Positions 15,810 through 26,400 are shown, counted from the stretch's first letter. The stretch: 29,997 nucleotides of DNA from an uncultured Propionibacteriaceae bacterium (GCA_936924635.1 CAKZHP010000011.1:1-29997), one strand, 5' to 3'. The notes: a model not told the origin generated them from the letters alone. Numbers and translations: made by a program.

Positions 15810-18800
15810 TCAGGCGACGCAGCTCGGCCCGAGCAGTGCCTTGAGGTCGGCCATCAGCGCCCCCGACATCGCCACCCGGAGCGACGGGTCGAGTCGGAAC
15901 GTCTTGCCGCCGCCCTCGTTCAGCAGCCGCAGGCGTACCTCCTGCTGCCCGGGGTGCGCTCCCAGCACGTCCTTGAGCCGCTCCACCAGGGCCGGGGTGA
16001 CCCGCACCACCGGCACGGCCAGTGTGAGCGGCTGCGCCGTCGACGCGGACGCGTTCACCACCGACACCGTCTGCCCGAAGATCTCGGCGGTCTCGTCCTT
16101 CATCCGTACCCGGCCGTTGACGGTCACCACGGTGTCGGTGGCGAGCGTCATAGCGACCTGCCCGTACACCTTGGGGAACAGGAGCACGTCGATGGACGCG
16201 TCCAGGTCCTCCACGGTGACGACCGCCCAGAGCTCGCCGTTCTTGTTCTGCCGCCGCACCACCGAGGTGATCATCCCGGCGATGGTGACGCTCTGCTCAC
16301 GCGGGTCCTGCAGCAGCTGGGAGATCGACATGTCCCGCAGGCCGGCCAGCACGTGGTCGATGCCGTTGAGCGGGTGGTCGGAGACGTACAGGCCGAGCAT
16401 CTCCCGCTCGAACGCGAGCCGGGTGCGCTTGTCCCAGTCGGGCATGTCGGGCACCACCCCGCTGCTGGCCGGCGCCACGTCGCCGCCCCCCATGTCGCCG
16501 AACAGGTCGTCCTGGCCGAAGGCCTGGTTGCGCTTCAGGTCGAGGACGTTGTCGATGGCGGTCTCGAAGACCTCCATCAGGGCGCGGCGCGGATGGCCCA
16601 GCGAGTCGAACGCTCCCGCCTTGATGAGCGACTCGACCAGCCGCTTGTTGCACGCCTCCAGGGGCGCCTTGTCGAGGAAGTCGTGGAAGCTCGAGGCCGG
16701 GCCCGCCTCCTGCCTGGCCGTCACGATCTTCTCCACCACGGCGGAGCCGACGTTGCGGATGGCGGCGAGGCCGTACCGGATGTCGCTGCCGACCGTGGTG
16801 AACATGCCGTCGGACTCGTTCACGTCGGGCGGGAGCACCTGGATGCCCATGCGCCGGGTCTCGGCGAGGTAGACCGCCGACTTGTCCTTGTCGTCGGCAA
16901 CCGACTGCAGCAGCGCGGCCATGTACTCGGCGGGGAAGTTGGCCTTCAGGTACGCGGTCCAGTAGCTGACGAGCCCGTACCCGGCGGTGTGCGACTTGTT
17001 GAACGCGTACCCGGAGAACGGGAGCATCACGTCCCACAGCGCCTGGATCGCCGGGTCGCTGTAGCCGTTGCCGCGCATGCCGGCCTGGAAGTTCACGAAC
17101 TCCTTGGCGAGGATCTCCGGCTTCTTCTTGCCCATCGCCCGGCGCAGCAGGTCGGCGCCGCCGAGGGTGTAGCCCGCAAGCTGGCGAGCGATGGCCATGA
17201 TCTGCTCCTGGTAGACGAGCAGGTGGTAGGTGGTGCCGAGGATCGGCTCCAGGGCGTCGGCGAGCTCGGGGTGGATCGGGGTGATCGGCTGGCGGCCGTT
17301 CTTGCGCTCGGCGTAGTTGATGTGCGCATTGGCCGCCATCGGGCCGGGGCGGTAGAGGGCCAGCACGGCGGCGATGTCCTCGAACCGGGTCGGTGCCATC
17401 AGTCGCAGCAGGGAGCGCATCGGGCCGCCGTCGAGCTGGAACACCCCGAGGGTGAAGCCCGAGGCCAGCAGCTCGTACGTCTTCTCGTCGTCGAGCGGCA
17501 GCGTGAGAGTGTCGATGTCCACGCCCCGGTTAGCCTTGATGACCTTGAGGGCGTGGTCGATGATGCCGAGGTTGCGCAGCCCCAGCATGTCCATCTTCAT
17601 CAGGCCCATCTCCTCGCACTGCGGGTACGAGAAGCCGGTCAGCTTCACCCCGTCGGCGCGCATGTGGAGCGGGATCAGGTCGATCAGGGGGGCCGAGCTG
17701 AGGATGACCGCGGCGGCGTGCACACCGGTGCCGCGGATCAGGCCCTCGATGCCGCGGCCGGTATCGACGATGCGCTGCACGTCCGGGTCCTCGGCGCACA
17801 GCTGGCGGATCTCGGAGCCCTCGTTGTAGCGGGGGTGGTCCTTGTCGTGCAGCGCGTACAGGGGGACGCCCTTGCCCATCACGTCGGGCGGCATCGCCTT
17901 GACGATCTTCTCCCCCATCGCGAACGGGTAGCCGAGGATACGGCTGGCGTCCTTCACGGCAGCCTTGGCCTTGATGGTGGAGAAGGTGTTCACCTGGGCG
18001 GTGAAGTCCTCGCCGTACTTCTCCGACACGTAGCGCACCATCTTCTCGCGCTGGCGGTCGTCGAAGTCGAGGTCGACGTCGGGCGGGTTGATGCGCTCGG
18101 GGTTCAGGAACCGCTCGAACAGCAGGCCGTGCTCGATGGGGTCGAGCTCGGTGATCCGGGTCAGGTAGGCGACCATCGAGCCGGTCGCCGAGCCACGCCC
18201 GGGGCCGACCGGGATGCCGTTGTCGCGGGCGTAGCGGCAGATGTCGGAGACGATCAGGAAGTACGAGGCGAAGCCCATCGGCTCGATGACCTTGAGCTCG
18301 GTCTCGATCCGCTCGTGGACCTCCGGGGGAACCGTGTCGCCGTACCGGAGCTGAAGCCCCTTGTCGAGCTCCTTACGCAGCCACGACTCCTGGGTCTCCC
18401 CGGCGGGCACGTCGAACTGCGGCATCCGGTCGACATGGGCGAATACCTCGTCGTACGGCTCGACCATCTCGCCGACCAGCAGCGTGTTGTCGCACGCCTC
18501 GGGCAGCTCGCGGAAGAGGTGGCGCATCTCCTCGGCCGTGCGCACGTGGTAGCCCTCGCCGCGGAACCTGAACCGGTTCGGGTCGTCCTTGACCCGGCCG
18601 ACGCCGATGCAGAGCAGGTTGTCGTGGGCGTCGGCCTGGTCGGCAGTGACGTAGTGGGAGTCGTTGGTGGCCAGCAGCGGCAGCTCGAGGGTCTTCGCGA
18701 TCTTCAGCAGGTCGGCCCTGACGTTGGTCTCGATGTCGAGGCCGTGGTCCATGAGCTCCAGGAAGTAGTTCTCTCGACCGAAGATGTCGCGGTACCTCGC

Positions 18801-19343
18801 GGCGGCGGCCAGCGCCTCGTCGTACTGGCCCAGCCGCAGCCGCGTCTGGACCTCGCCGCCGGGGCAGCCGGTGGTCGCGATGATCCCCGCCGCGTGCTCG
18901 GCGATCAGCTCGGCGTCCATGCGGGGCTTCATGTAGTAGCCCTCGTAGCTGGCGAGCGTGGAGAGCCGGAACAGGTTGCGCAGGCCGGTGGCGTTCTTCG
19001 CCAGCATCGTCATGTGGGTGTAGCGGCCGCCGCCGCCGACGTCCTTGCCGCCCTCGGTCTCGGGGTCGTCGGCGCCGCGCTTGCCCGTGGCCCAGAACTC
19101 CTGCACCCGCGAGTGGCGGCTGCTCGGGGCGACGTACGCCTCGATGCCGATGATCGGCTTCACCGGCTGGGCCTTCGCCGTCTGGAAGAACTCGTACGCC
19201 CCGAACAGGTTGCCGTGGTCGGTCATCGCGATCGCCGGCATCTCCTGCCGGACCGCCTCCGCCACCAGCAGGCCGTTCTTCGCGGCCCCGTCGAGCATCG
19301 AGTACTCGGTGTGCACGTGCAGGTGGACGAAGCTCGAAGCCAC
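15810..19343 (-). CDS. dnaE: DNA polymerase III alpha subunit DnaE1
   Basis: 1177 residues, the replicative polymerase of actinobacteria. The PHP domain (about 1-280) starts with the metal ligands His9 and His11 (VHLHVHTEYS) and TDHGN at 41-45. It appears intact, so it may act as the built-in proofreading exonuclease, as shown for M. tuberculosis DnaE1. The catalytic palm has GPGRGSATGS (381-390) and PDVDLDFDD (421-429) with the two metal-binding aspartates, and a third in LMKMDMLGL. HhH and OB-fold regions (VTIAGMITSVVRRQNKNG) form the C-terminal third. The start is GTG giving MASSFVHLHVH. It stands alone on the minus strand, with about 190 bases before the next feature. Confidence 0.98.
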   Translation of the reverse strand: MASSFVHLHVHTEYSMLDGAAKNGLLVAEAVRQEMPAIAMTDHGNLFGAYEFFQTAKAQPVKPIIGIEAYVAPSSRHSRVQEFWATGKRGADDPETEGGKDVGGGGRYTHMTMLAKNATGLRNLFRLSTLASYEGYYMKPRMDAELIAEHAAGIIATTGCPGGEVQTRLRLGQYDEALAAAARYRDIFGRENYFLELMDHGLDIETNVRADLLKIAKTLELPLLATNDSHYVTADQADAHDNLLCIGVGRVKDDPNRFRFRGEGYHVRTAEEMRHLFRELPEACDNTLLVGEMVEPYDEVFAHVDRMPQFDVPAGETQESWLRKELDKGLQLRYGDTVPPEVHERIETELKVIEPMGFASYFLIVSDICRYARDNGIPVGPGRGSATGSMVAYLTRITELDPIEHGLLFERFLNPERINPPDVDLDFDDRQREKMVRYVSEKYGEDFTAQVNTFSTIKAKAAVKDASRILGYPFAMGEKIVKAMPPDVMGKGVPLYALHDKDHPRYNEGSEIRQLCAEDPDVQRIVDTGRGIEGLIRGTGVHAAAVILSSAPLIDLIPLHMRADGVKLTGFSYPQCEEMGLMKMDMLGLRNLGIIDHALKVIKANRGVDIDTLTLPLDDEKTYELLASGFTLGVFQLDGGPMRSLLRLMAPTRFEDIAAVLALYRPGPMAANAHINYAERKNGRQPITPIHPELADALEPILGTTYHLLVYQEQIMAIARQLAGYTLGGADLLRRAMGKKKPEILAKEFVNFQAGMRGNGYSDPAIQALWDVMLPFSGYAFNKSHTAGYGLVSYWTAYLKANFPAEYMAALLQSVADDKDKSAVYLAETRRMGIQVLPPDVNESDGMFTTVGSDIRYGLAAIRNVGSAVVEKIVTARQEAGPASSFHDFLDKAPLEACNKRLVESLIKAGAFDSLGHPRRALMEVFETAIDNVLDLKRNQAFGQDDLFGDMGGGDVAPASSGVVPDMPDWDKRTRLAFEREMLGLYVSDHPLNGIDHVLAGLRDMSISQLLQDPREQSVTIAGMITSVVRRQNKNGELWAVVTVEDLDASIDVLLFPKVYGQVAMTLATDTVVTVNGRVRMKDETAEIFGQTVSVVNASASTAQPLTLAVPVVRVTPALVERLKDVLGAHPGQQEVRLRLLNEGGGKTFRLDPSLRVAMSGALMADLKALLGPSCVA

Positions 19344-19536
19344 GGTGACGGATGCCCTCCTCCAGGCGCGTACGGACCCCGCGGCTGACCGCCGCAGGCA
19401 GACCGTCGGGGGAAGAGCGACGGCCTCGGGTGACCCTCGCGGGGCCCGGGATCACCACCCTAACCCGGGGGTCCGACAGTTCTCGTACGGCACTCCGCGG
19501 CCCGCCTGATCGAGCCAGGTCACCCGCACCCGAGGG

Positions 19537-20619
19537 GCCCGCGAGGGTCTCTTCGGCCGCTTCCAGGCGATCCCGCAGAGCGCGATGCACCGGGCAGTGG
19601 TGCCGGGCACGGACCTGGCCTTCGCCGACTTCTCCCGGCTGCCGGTGCGCCATCCGTACATCGCCATGGTCCCCCAGTGGGACCTGCTCGACCTGCTGGC
19701 CGCGGCAGGCCGCGAGGAAGCCAGCTTCGACCTGCGGATGCAGCACGAGGTCACCGGGCTGGTGCGCGAGAGCGGGCGGGTCACCGGGGTCAGGTACGAG
19801 TCGCCGGAGGGCCCCGGCACGCTGCTGGCCGACCTGGTGGTGGCGTGCGACGGCCGCTGGTCGGTGGTGCGCCGGGAGGTGGGCCTGCCGCGGCGCGAGC
19901 TGCCGGTGGGGTTCGACGCGTGGTGGGTCAAGGTGCCCACCGACGGCCGGCTGGCGGGGTCGCTGGTCCCCCGGTTCGGCCAGGGCCGCACGGTCATCCT
20001 GATCCCGCGGGAGGGGTACGCGCAGGTGGCGTACCTCCTCCCCAAGGGCTCGGACGCTCGCCTGCGCGCCGCTGGCCTGGATGGTTTCCGCGCCAACCTG
20101 GTCGAGCTGGCGCCCGAGCTGGCCGACGGGGTCACCGCCATCGAGAGCCTGGACGAGGTCAAGCTCCTGGACGTACGGATGGACCGGCTCCAGCGCTGGC
20201 ACGCGCCGGGTGTGCTGTGCCTCGGCGACGCCGCGCACGCGATGTCACCCATGGCCGGGGTGGGCATCAACCTGGCAGTCCAGGACGCGGTGGCGGCTGC
20301 CCGCCTGCTGGTGCGGCCGCTGCGTGACGGGCTGGTCGGCCCCGGTAGCGGTGACTCCGAGCGGGCGGTGCTGCAGCGGATCCAGCGCCGCCGGACGTGG
20401 CCCGTCGTCATCGTGCAGACCCTGCAACGGTTCCTCGACAAGTTCCTGATCGGGCCTGTGCTCGCCGGGCGCGAGACCGCCTTCCCGCGTCCGCTGGTCG
20501 CTCTGCTGCGGACGGTCCCGGCACTGTCGGTCGTCCCAGCCGCTCTGGTCGGGATCGGCCCACGGCCGGAGCGAGCCCCACGGTGGGCTCGTCGTCCCGT
20601 CCGGTCTCCCGCGGGCTGA
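19537..20619 (+). pseudogene. FAD-dependent monooxygenase missing its N-terminal FAD-binding segment
   Basis: Family-like sequence begins abruptly at GLFGRFQAIPQSAMHR, with an in-frame stop at 19507-19509 and no start codon before ATG 19585. PHBH/UbiH-type features follow: FSRLPVRHPYIAMVPQWDLLDLL, LVVACDGRWSVVR (DG motif) and the second FAD motif LCLGDAAHAMSPMAGVGINLAVQDA, then a basic C-terminus. Full-length relatives carry about 75 more residues with the GxGxxG dinucleotide-binding fold at the start, which are absent here. Without it FAD binding is unlikely, so a truncated remnant is the best call. If translated, the product from ATG 19585 is 344 residues. Confidence 0.75.
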
Positions 20620-20621
20620 CG

Positions 20622-20645
20622 GCGGGCGCTCGCCCAGGCGCCCGC
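20622..20645 (+). terminator. GC-rich hairpin after the monooxygenase remnant
   Basis: GCGGGCGC and GCGCCCGC form a perfect 8-base stem around an 8-base loop, starting three bases after the TGA stop. No T run follows, as is usual for many high-GC terminators. It sits between convergent genes. Confidence 0.45.
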
Positions 20646-20721
20646 GGAGCAGGCCGCGCTCCCGTACGCCTGCTGCAGGCGGGAGTTGTGGTTGACGAGC
20701 CGTCGGTCCAGATGACCCGCG

Positions 20722-21168
20722 TCAGACGATGTACGCCTCTTCGCCCGCCAGGGCGTACGCGGCCTTCACGTCGGCGAGGCAGGTGGCGCCGGTGACGGCG
20801 ACGTCGGCCCGGCCGCTGGAGAACGAGAGCACCTGCGGCCCGCACGCCTCGGCGAGAGCGCTGGTCAGCGCCCAGACGGCGGCGAGCGTGCCCATCTCGA
20901 AGCGGTAGCCCTGCTCGGTGAGGCAGAGCCGCGTGCACTCAGGCCCGGCCTCGGCGCCGTGGTTCATGGTGCCCACCCAGGTCGAGTACCGCAGCCGTCC
21001 GAAGGTGTACGAGACGGTGGTCTCGGCCAGCGTCCACCCCAGACGTACGCAGGCGGCGCGGACGTCATCGGGCGTGGGCAGCGACCCCGCGGCCTCCTGC
21101 AGGCCCCAGGCCTGCAGCAGCTCGTCGTCGTAGCCCGAGGCAGGCCAGACCAGCACGGATCCCCCCAT
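20722..21168 (-). CDS. hypothetical protein
   Basis: About 148 residues, soluble, with no family I recognise. It starts MGGSVLVWPASGYDDELLQAWGLQEA, has an YTFGRLRYSTWVGTMNHG strand pattern, several cysteines and a helical C-terminus ending EEAYIV. Codons end in G or C as in the neighbours, supporting a real gene. A GTG at 21156 has a better ribosome-binding site (GGGGGGA) than ATG 21168, and the frame is open to 21309, so the exact start is unsure. It faces the monooxygenase remnant and follows the toxin gene across 156 bases. Confidence 0.6.
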   Translation of the reverse strand: MGGSVLVWPASGYDDELLQAWGLQEAAGSLPTPDDVRAACVRLGWTLAETTVSYTFGRLRYSTWVGTMNHGAEAGPECTRLCLTEQGYRFEMGTLAAVWALTSALAEACGPQVLSFSSGRADVAVTGATCLADVKAAYALAGEEAYIV

Positions 21169-21324
21169 GAGGGGCGAGCCTATCCCGCCGGGTGCCGCCC
21201 GGGTAGACGCAGTCCCCAGATTCAGCCCGGGGTCTGATGTGGAACGCGAGTGATCAACGTCTCGAGACATGGGCACGTTGCCTAGCGCATGCGAGGTCGC
21301 CGTTGGCACCCGACGCCGCGACCG

Positions 21325-21690
21325 TTATGCGTGCCAGCGCGACAGCAACGCTGCGACCTCACCGAGTTGTCTACGTCCCTCGGCGACAGAGATCACGAGG
21401 TCGTACGCCTCGTCATCGGGAGCGTCGACCCATGCGCCGTTGATGTCGAGGAAGACGACGGCCGCAAGCCAGCCCAGTCTCTTGCTGCCGTTCACCAGCG
21501 GATGATTCCGCACCAGCGGCTCCAGCAGAGCAGCAGCCTTCTCGTCGAGGCCGGGATAAGCGTCGTTCCCCCACAAGCTGGTCCGAGGTCGGTGAGCGGC
21601 CGCATCGAGCTGCCCCAGGTCGCGAACAGGACCGACTCCAAGATCGTCGACGAGCACCAACAGGTCCTCCAGGGACAGGTGCTCGATCAC
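21325..21690 (-). CDS. doc: Doc-type (Fic/Doc) toxin
   Basis: 121 residues of the death-on-curing family. Doc kinases inactivate elongation factor Tu by phosphorylation. The active-site loop is HPLVNGSKRLGW (63-74), against the usual HPF.DGNKR, so His63 and the Lys-Arg pair are kept while the Asn before Lys is Ser. The N-terminal stretch EDLLVLVDDLGVGPVRDLGQLDAAA and LDEKAAALLEPLVRNHPLVNG are typical of Doc. The GTG start overlaps the antitoxin's TGA, the usual coupling in toxin-antitoxin pairs. The Ser change may weaken activity. Confidence 0.88.
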   Translation of the reverse strand: MIEHLSLEDLLVLVDDLGVGPVRDLGQLDAAAHRPRTSLWGNDAYPGLDEKAAALLEPLVRNHPLVNGSKRLGWLAAVVFLDINGAWVDAPDDEAYDLVISVAEGRRQLGEVAALLSRWHA

Positions 21691-21890
21691 TGCCCCAGTC
21701 GATCGAGAACATCGGCGTACCGGACACGCGCACGTTCGGACGCCTCGGTGACCTTGTGCTCGTGCCCCCGGCGCCGGGCGGCCTCATGAATCGCACGGAT
21801 GGTCGCTTCCTGCCGACTGATGCCGTCGGCCTCCGCGAGGCCGGCCAGGACTCGCTCGTCTGCCTCCGTGAGTCGCAGTGTCATCGCCAT
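21687..21890 (-). CDS. ribbon-helix-helix antitoxin paired with Doc
   Basis: 67 residues. MTLRLTEADERVLAGLAEADGISRQEATIRAIHEAA is a ribbon-helix-helix (CopG/VapB-like) DNA-binding fold: a short beta strand, then two helices. The basic C-terminal half (RRRGHEHKVTEASERARVRY) would wrap around the toxin. It is not a Phd-type antitoxin, the usual partner of Doc. ATG 21890 or 21884 is likely; a longer frame from 21917 would read through the palindrome just upstream. No clear ribosome-binding site is seen. Confidence 0.8.
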   Translation of the reverse strand: MAMTLRLTEADERVLAGLAEADGISRQEATIRAIHEAARRRGHEHKVTEASERARVRYADVLDRLGQ

Positions 21891-21897
21891 GGTCGAC

Positions 21898-21916
21898 TGA
21901 TACCGCGGTGGTATCA
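21898..21916. promoter_or_regulatory. palindromic operator candidate for the antitoxin
   Basis: TGATACC-GCGGT-GGTATCA on the plus strand has perfect 7-base arms around 5 bases. It lies 7 bases upstream of the antitoxin start, where ribbon-helix-helix antitoxins normally bind to repress their own operon. No clear -10 or -35 boxes were identified. Confidence 0.7.
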
Positions 21917-21965
21917 CCCGGACGGAGCCCTAGGCTTGCTGGCCAGACGCCCCCCCACGCGAGCC

Positions 21966-23429
21966 TCAGACGACGAGAGGCCTCACGTGCGGCTGGATCG
22001 GCTTCGGCAGCTTGGACTCTCCCGACAGGTACGCGTCCACGCCGTTGGCGGCGGAGCGACCCTCGGCGATGGCCCAGACGATCAGCGACTGGCCCCGGCC
22101 GGCGTCACCGGCGACGAACACGCCGGGCACGCTGGTCTCGTACGCGTCGTTGCGGGCGATGTTGCCGCGCGCGTCGGTCTCCAGGCCGAGCTCGTCGATG
22201 GCCGACCGCTCCGGGCCGGTGAAGCCCATCGCCAGCAGCACCAGCTGGCAGTCGAGCTCCCGCTCGCTGCCCGCCACCGGCTCGAACCGCCCGTCGCGCA
22301 TCTCGACCTCGGTGAGGCGCAGCGCCCGCACCTGCCCGTCCTCGTCGCCGAGGAGCTCCGACGTGTTCACCGCGTACACGCGCTCGCCTCCCTCCTCGTG
22401 CGCCGAGGAGACCCGGAACGTCATCGGGTACGTCGGCCAGGGCTGGCCGGCGGGCCGCTGCTCCGGCGGCATCGGCATGATCTCCAGCTGGGTCACCGAC
22501 CGCGCCTTCTGCCGCAGCGAGGTGCCCAGGCAGTCCGCGCCGGTGTCGCCGCCGCCGATGATCACCACGTCCTTACCGGTGGCGAGGATCTGGTTCTCGA
22601 CCTCCTGACCGCGAGCGGCGCGGTTCGCCTGCGGCAGGAACTCCATGGCCTGGTGGATGCCGCGAAGATCCCGCCCCGGGATGGGCAGGTCGCGCGCCGT
22701 GGTCGAGCCGACGGCGAGCACCACGGCGTCGTACCGCTGGCGCAGCTCCCCGTACGTCGGCGAGACGCCCACGTCCTGGCCGGTCTTGAAGACCGTGCCC
22801 TCCAGGCGCATCTGCTTGAGCCGCCGGTCGAGCACCGACTTCTCCATCTTGAACTCGGGGATGCCGTAGCGCAGCAGGCCGCCGATGTCGTCGGCCCGCT
22901 CGTACACCACCACCGTGTGCCCCACCCGCGTCAGCTGCTGCGCGACGGCCAGCCCGGCCGGGCCGGACCCGACCACCGCGACGGTCTTCAGCGTGTGCCA
23001 GCCCGGCTGCTCGGGCGTCACCCGCAGGTCGTCCCACGCTTTGTCGATGATCGCGACCTCGACGTTCTTGATGGTCACGGGGTCACGCGAGATGCCGACC
23101 ACGCACGCCGTCTCGCAGGGCGCCGGGCACAGCCGCCCCGTGAACTCCGGGAAGTTGTTGGTCGCGTGCAGACGGTCGAGAGCGCCGCGCCAGTCGTCGC
23201 GCCACACCAGGTCGTTCCACTCCGGGATCAGGTTCCCGAGCGGGCAGCCGGAGTGGCAGAACGGGATGCCGCAGTCCATGCACCGGCCCGCCTGGGTCGT
23301 GATGATCGGCAGCACGGCCCGGCCCGGCGTGCCCGGGTAGACCTCGTGCCAGTCCTCGACCCGCTCCTCGACGGGGCGCCGCGCCGCGACGGCCCGAGGT
23401 GCCTTCATGAAGCCCTGCGGATCAGCCAT
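21966..23429 (-). CDS. gltD: glutamate synthase small subunit GltD
   Basis: 487 residues, the NADPH-oxidising beta subunit of bacterial glutamate synthase. The N-terminus has the iron-sulfur cysteines CMDCGIPFCHSGCPLGNLIP and CPAPCETAC. VAVVGSGPAGLAVAQ binds FAD and VVIIGGGDTGADC binds NADPH; the FAD-closing motif is GVFVAGDAGRGQSLIVWAIAEGR. Electrons pass through the clusters to GltB. The ATG overlaps the gltB stop by eight bases, so the two are co-translated. Confidence 0.98.
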   Translation of the reverse strand: MADPQGFMKAPRAVAARRPVEERVEDWHEVYPGTPGRAVLPIITTQAGRCMDCGIPFCHSGCPLGNLIPEWNDLVWRDDWRGALDRLHATNNFPEFTGRLCPAPCETACVVGISRDPVTIKNVEVAIIDKAWDDLRVTPEQPGWHTLKTVAVVGSGPAGLAVAQQLTRVGHTVVVYERADDIGGLLRYGIPEFKMEKSVLDRRLKQMRLEGTVFKTGQDVGVSPTYGELRQRYDAVVLAVGSTTARDLPIPGRDLRGIHQAMEFLPQANRAARGQEVENQILATGKDVVIIGGGDTGADCLGTSLRQKARSVTQLEIMPMPPEQRPAGQPWPTYPMTFRVSSAHEEGGERVYAVNTSELLGDEDGQVRALRLTEVEMRDGRFEPVAGSERELDCQLVLLAMGFTGPERSAIDELGLETDARGNIARNDAYETSVPGVFVAGDAGRGQSLIVWAIAEGRSAANGVDAYLSGESKLPKPIQPHVRPLVV

Positions 23430-26400
23430 GGGACGCCTCCATCATCTTCTTCGTGGTCTCGGGCTCCGACAGCCCCTCGGCCTCGGCCTCGGCCCGCGCG
23501 GCCATCACCAAGGCATAGTCGCGCGGCAGGATCAGGGTGAGGCGCGTACGCAGCGCGTCGGCCCCGAGCCGCAGCAGCGTTTCGGCCACCGTCGACCCGG
23601 TCTCGGAGGCGTGCCGTGCCAGCAGCTCCTGCACCCGCTCCAGCTGCACGTCGTCGAGGTCGACGGCGTCGACCAGCTCGGTGTTGAGGCGGGCCCGGTT
23701 GAGGTCGAGCACCCAGGCCACTCCCCCGGACATGCCGGCGGCGACGTTGCGCCCAGTGGGCCCGAGGATCAGCGCCTCGCCACCGGTCATGTACTCCAGC
23801 GCGTGGTCGCCCACGCCCTCGACGACGGCGGTCGCGCCCGAGTTGCGGACGCAGAACCGCTCGCCGACCTGCCCGCGCACGAACACCTCGCCCGAGGTCG
23901 CGCCGTACGCGATCACGTTGCCGGCGATGATCTGGGTCTCCGCCGCGTACGTGGCGTCGTCGGGCGGGCGGACCGTCAGCCGGCCGCCGGAGAGGCCCTT
24001 GCCGAGGTAGTCGTTCGCGTCGCCGACCAGCCGCAGCGTGATGCCCCGGGGCAGGAACGCCCCGAAGCTCTGCCCCGCCGTGCCGGTCAGCGTGAGGTCG
24101 ATGGTGTCGTCGGGCAGGCCCTTGCCGCGGGTCGCCTTGGTGAGCTCGTGGCCCAGCACGGTGCCGACGGTGCGGTCGACGTTGCGCACGGCGACCGACG
24201 CCTGCACCGGGGTGCCGTGGTCGAGCGCCTCCCGGGCGATCTCGACCAGCCGGACGTCGAGCTTCTCGGACAGGCCGTGGTCCTGCGCCACCGTGGAGCG
24301 CAGCGGGGAGTCGCTGTCGACCCGGTGCAGGATCGGCGCCAGGTCGAGCCCGGCCGCCTTCCCGTGGTCGACGGCCTTCCGGGCATCGAGCATCTCGACG
24401 TGGCCGACGGCCTCCTCCAGCGACCGGAAGCCGAGCGCCGCCAGGTGCTCACGGACCTCCTCGGCGATGAACTCGAAGAAGTTCACGACGAACTCGGCCT
24501 TGCCGGCGAAGCGCTCGCGCAGCTCCGGGTTCTGGGTGGCGACGCCCACGGGGCAGGTGTCGAGGTGGCAGACCCGCATCATGACGCAGCCCTCGACCAC
24601 CAGCGGCGCGGTCGCGAAGCCGAACTCCTCGGCGCCCAGCAGGGCAGCGATCACCACGTCGCGCCCGGTCTTTAGCTGGCCGTCGGTCTGCACCACGATG
24701 CGGTCGCGCAGCCCGTTCAGCAGCAGCGTCTGCTGGGTCTCGGCGAGGCCCAGCTCCCACGGCCCGCCCGCGTGCTTCAGGGAGGTGAGTGGCGCGGCTC
24801 CCGTACCACCGTCGTGCCCCGACACCAGCACCACGTCGGCCTTCGCCTTGGCGACCCCCGCGGCGATCGTGCCGACGCCGGTCTCGGCGACCAGCTTCAC
24901 GTGCACCCGTGCGCTCGGGTTGGCGCACTTGAGGTCGTGGATGAGCTGCTTGAGGTCCTCGATCGAGTAGATGTCGTGGTGCGGCGGTGGCGAGATCAGG
25001 CCCACGCCGGGGGTCGAGTGCCGGGTCTTGGCGACCCAGGGGTAGACCTTGCCGCCCGGCAGCTGGCCGCCCTCGCCCGGCTTGGCGCCCTGGGCCATCT
25101 TGATCTGGATGTCGGTCGCGTTGGTGAGGTAGTCGCTGGTCACCCCGAACCGGCCCGACGCCACCTGCTTGATGGCCGAGCGGCGCTCCGGGTCGTACAG
25201 CCGCTCGGTGTCCTCACCGCCCTCGCCGGTGTTCGACTTCGCGCCGAGCCGGTTCATGGCGATGGCCAGCGTCTCGTGGGCCTCCTGGGAGATCGACCCG
25301 TACGACATCGCGCCGGTCGAGAAGCGCTTCACGATCGAGCTCACAGGCTCGACCTCGTCCAGCGGCACGGGCTCGGCGGCGGGCCTGAGCTCCAGCAGGG
25401 AGCGCAGCGTCATCAGGCGGGAGGAGCGCTCGTCGACGCGGGCGGTGTACTGCTTGAAGATGTCGTACCGCTTCGTGCGCGTGGCGTGCTGGAGGCGGAA
25501 CACCGTCTCCGGGTCGAACAGGTGCTCTTCCCCCTCGCGGCGCCACTGGTACTCACCACCCACCGGCAGCGTGCGGTGCGAGAGCGGGATGCCGTCGGCC
25601 GGGTAGCCGCGCAGGTGGCGCTCGCGCACCAGGTCGTGGATCTGCTCCAGCCCGATGCCGCCGAGGCGGCTGGTGGTGCCGGTGAAGTAGCGGTCGACGA
25701 GCTCCTGCGACAGGCCCAGCGCCTCGAAGATGCCGGCACCGGTGTAGGAGGCGATGGTGGAGACGCCCATCTTGCTCATCACCTTGAGCACGCCCTTGCC
25801 GAGCGCCTTGCGCACGTGGGCGATGGCCTTATCGGGCGCGACGGTGACGTACAGCTCCTGACGGGCAAGGTCCTCGGCCGACTCGAAGCAGAGGTACGGG
25901 TTCACGGCCGCTGCGCCGTAGCCGATGAGCAGCGCCACGTGGTGCACCTCGCGGACGTCACCAGCCTCGACGATCAGGCCGACCTGCGTACGGGTCTTCT
26001 GGCGCACCAGGTGGTGGTGGACCGCCGAGGTGAGCAGCAGCGACGGGATCGGCGCCTCGTCGGCGGTGGCGTGCCGGTCCGACAGCACGATGATCGCGGC
26101 CCCCTCGGCGATGGCTTCGTCGATCTCGGCGCAGATCTCCTCGATCCGGGCGGCGAGGCCGTCGGCGCCGGACTCCAGGGTGTACAGGCCGGCGACCACC
26201 TTCGTCGCCCTGACCGACGAGCCGCGGCGGTTGAGGCGGACGATCTTGGCGAGCTGGTCGGAGTCGAGCACCGGGAAGCCGATGACGATCTGCCGGCAGC
26301 TGTCGGGCCCGGGGTCGAGCAGGTTTCGCTCCGGCCCGATCGTCGAGGTGAGCGAGGTGACCAGCTCCTCGCGGATCGCGTCCAGAGGCGGGTTGGTCAC

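Noticed and set aside
15954..19388. 1144-codon open frame on the plus strand opposite dnaE
   Set aside because: It is the mirror of a clear DnaE coding frame; the translation is His/Val/Arg-rich with no motifs, an effect of high GC in the opposite strand.
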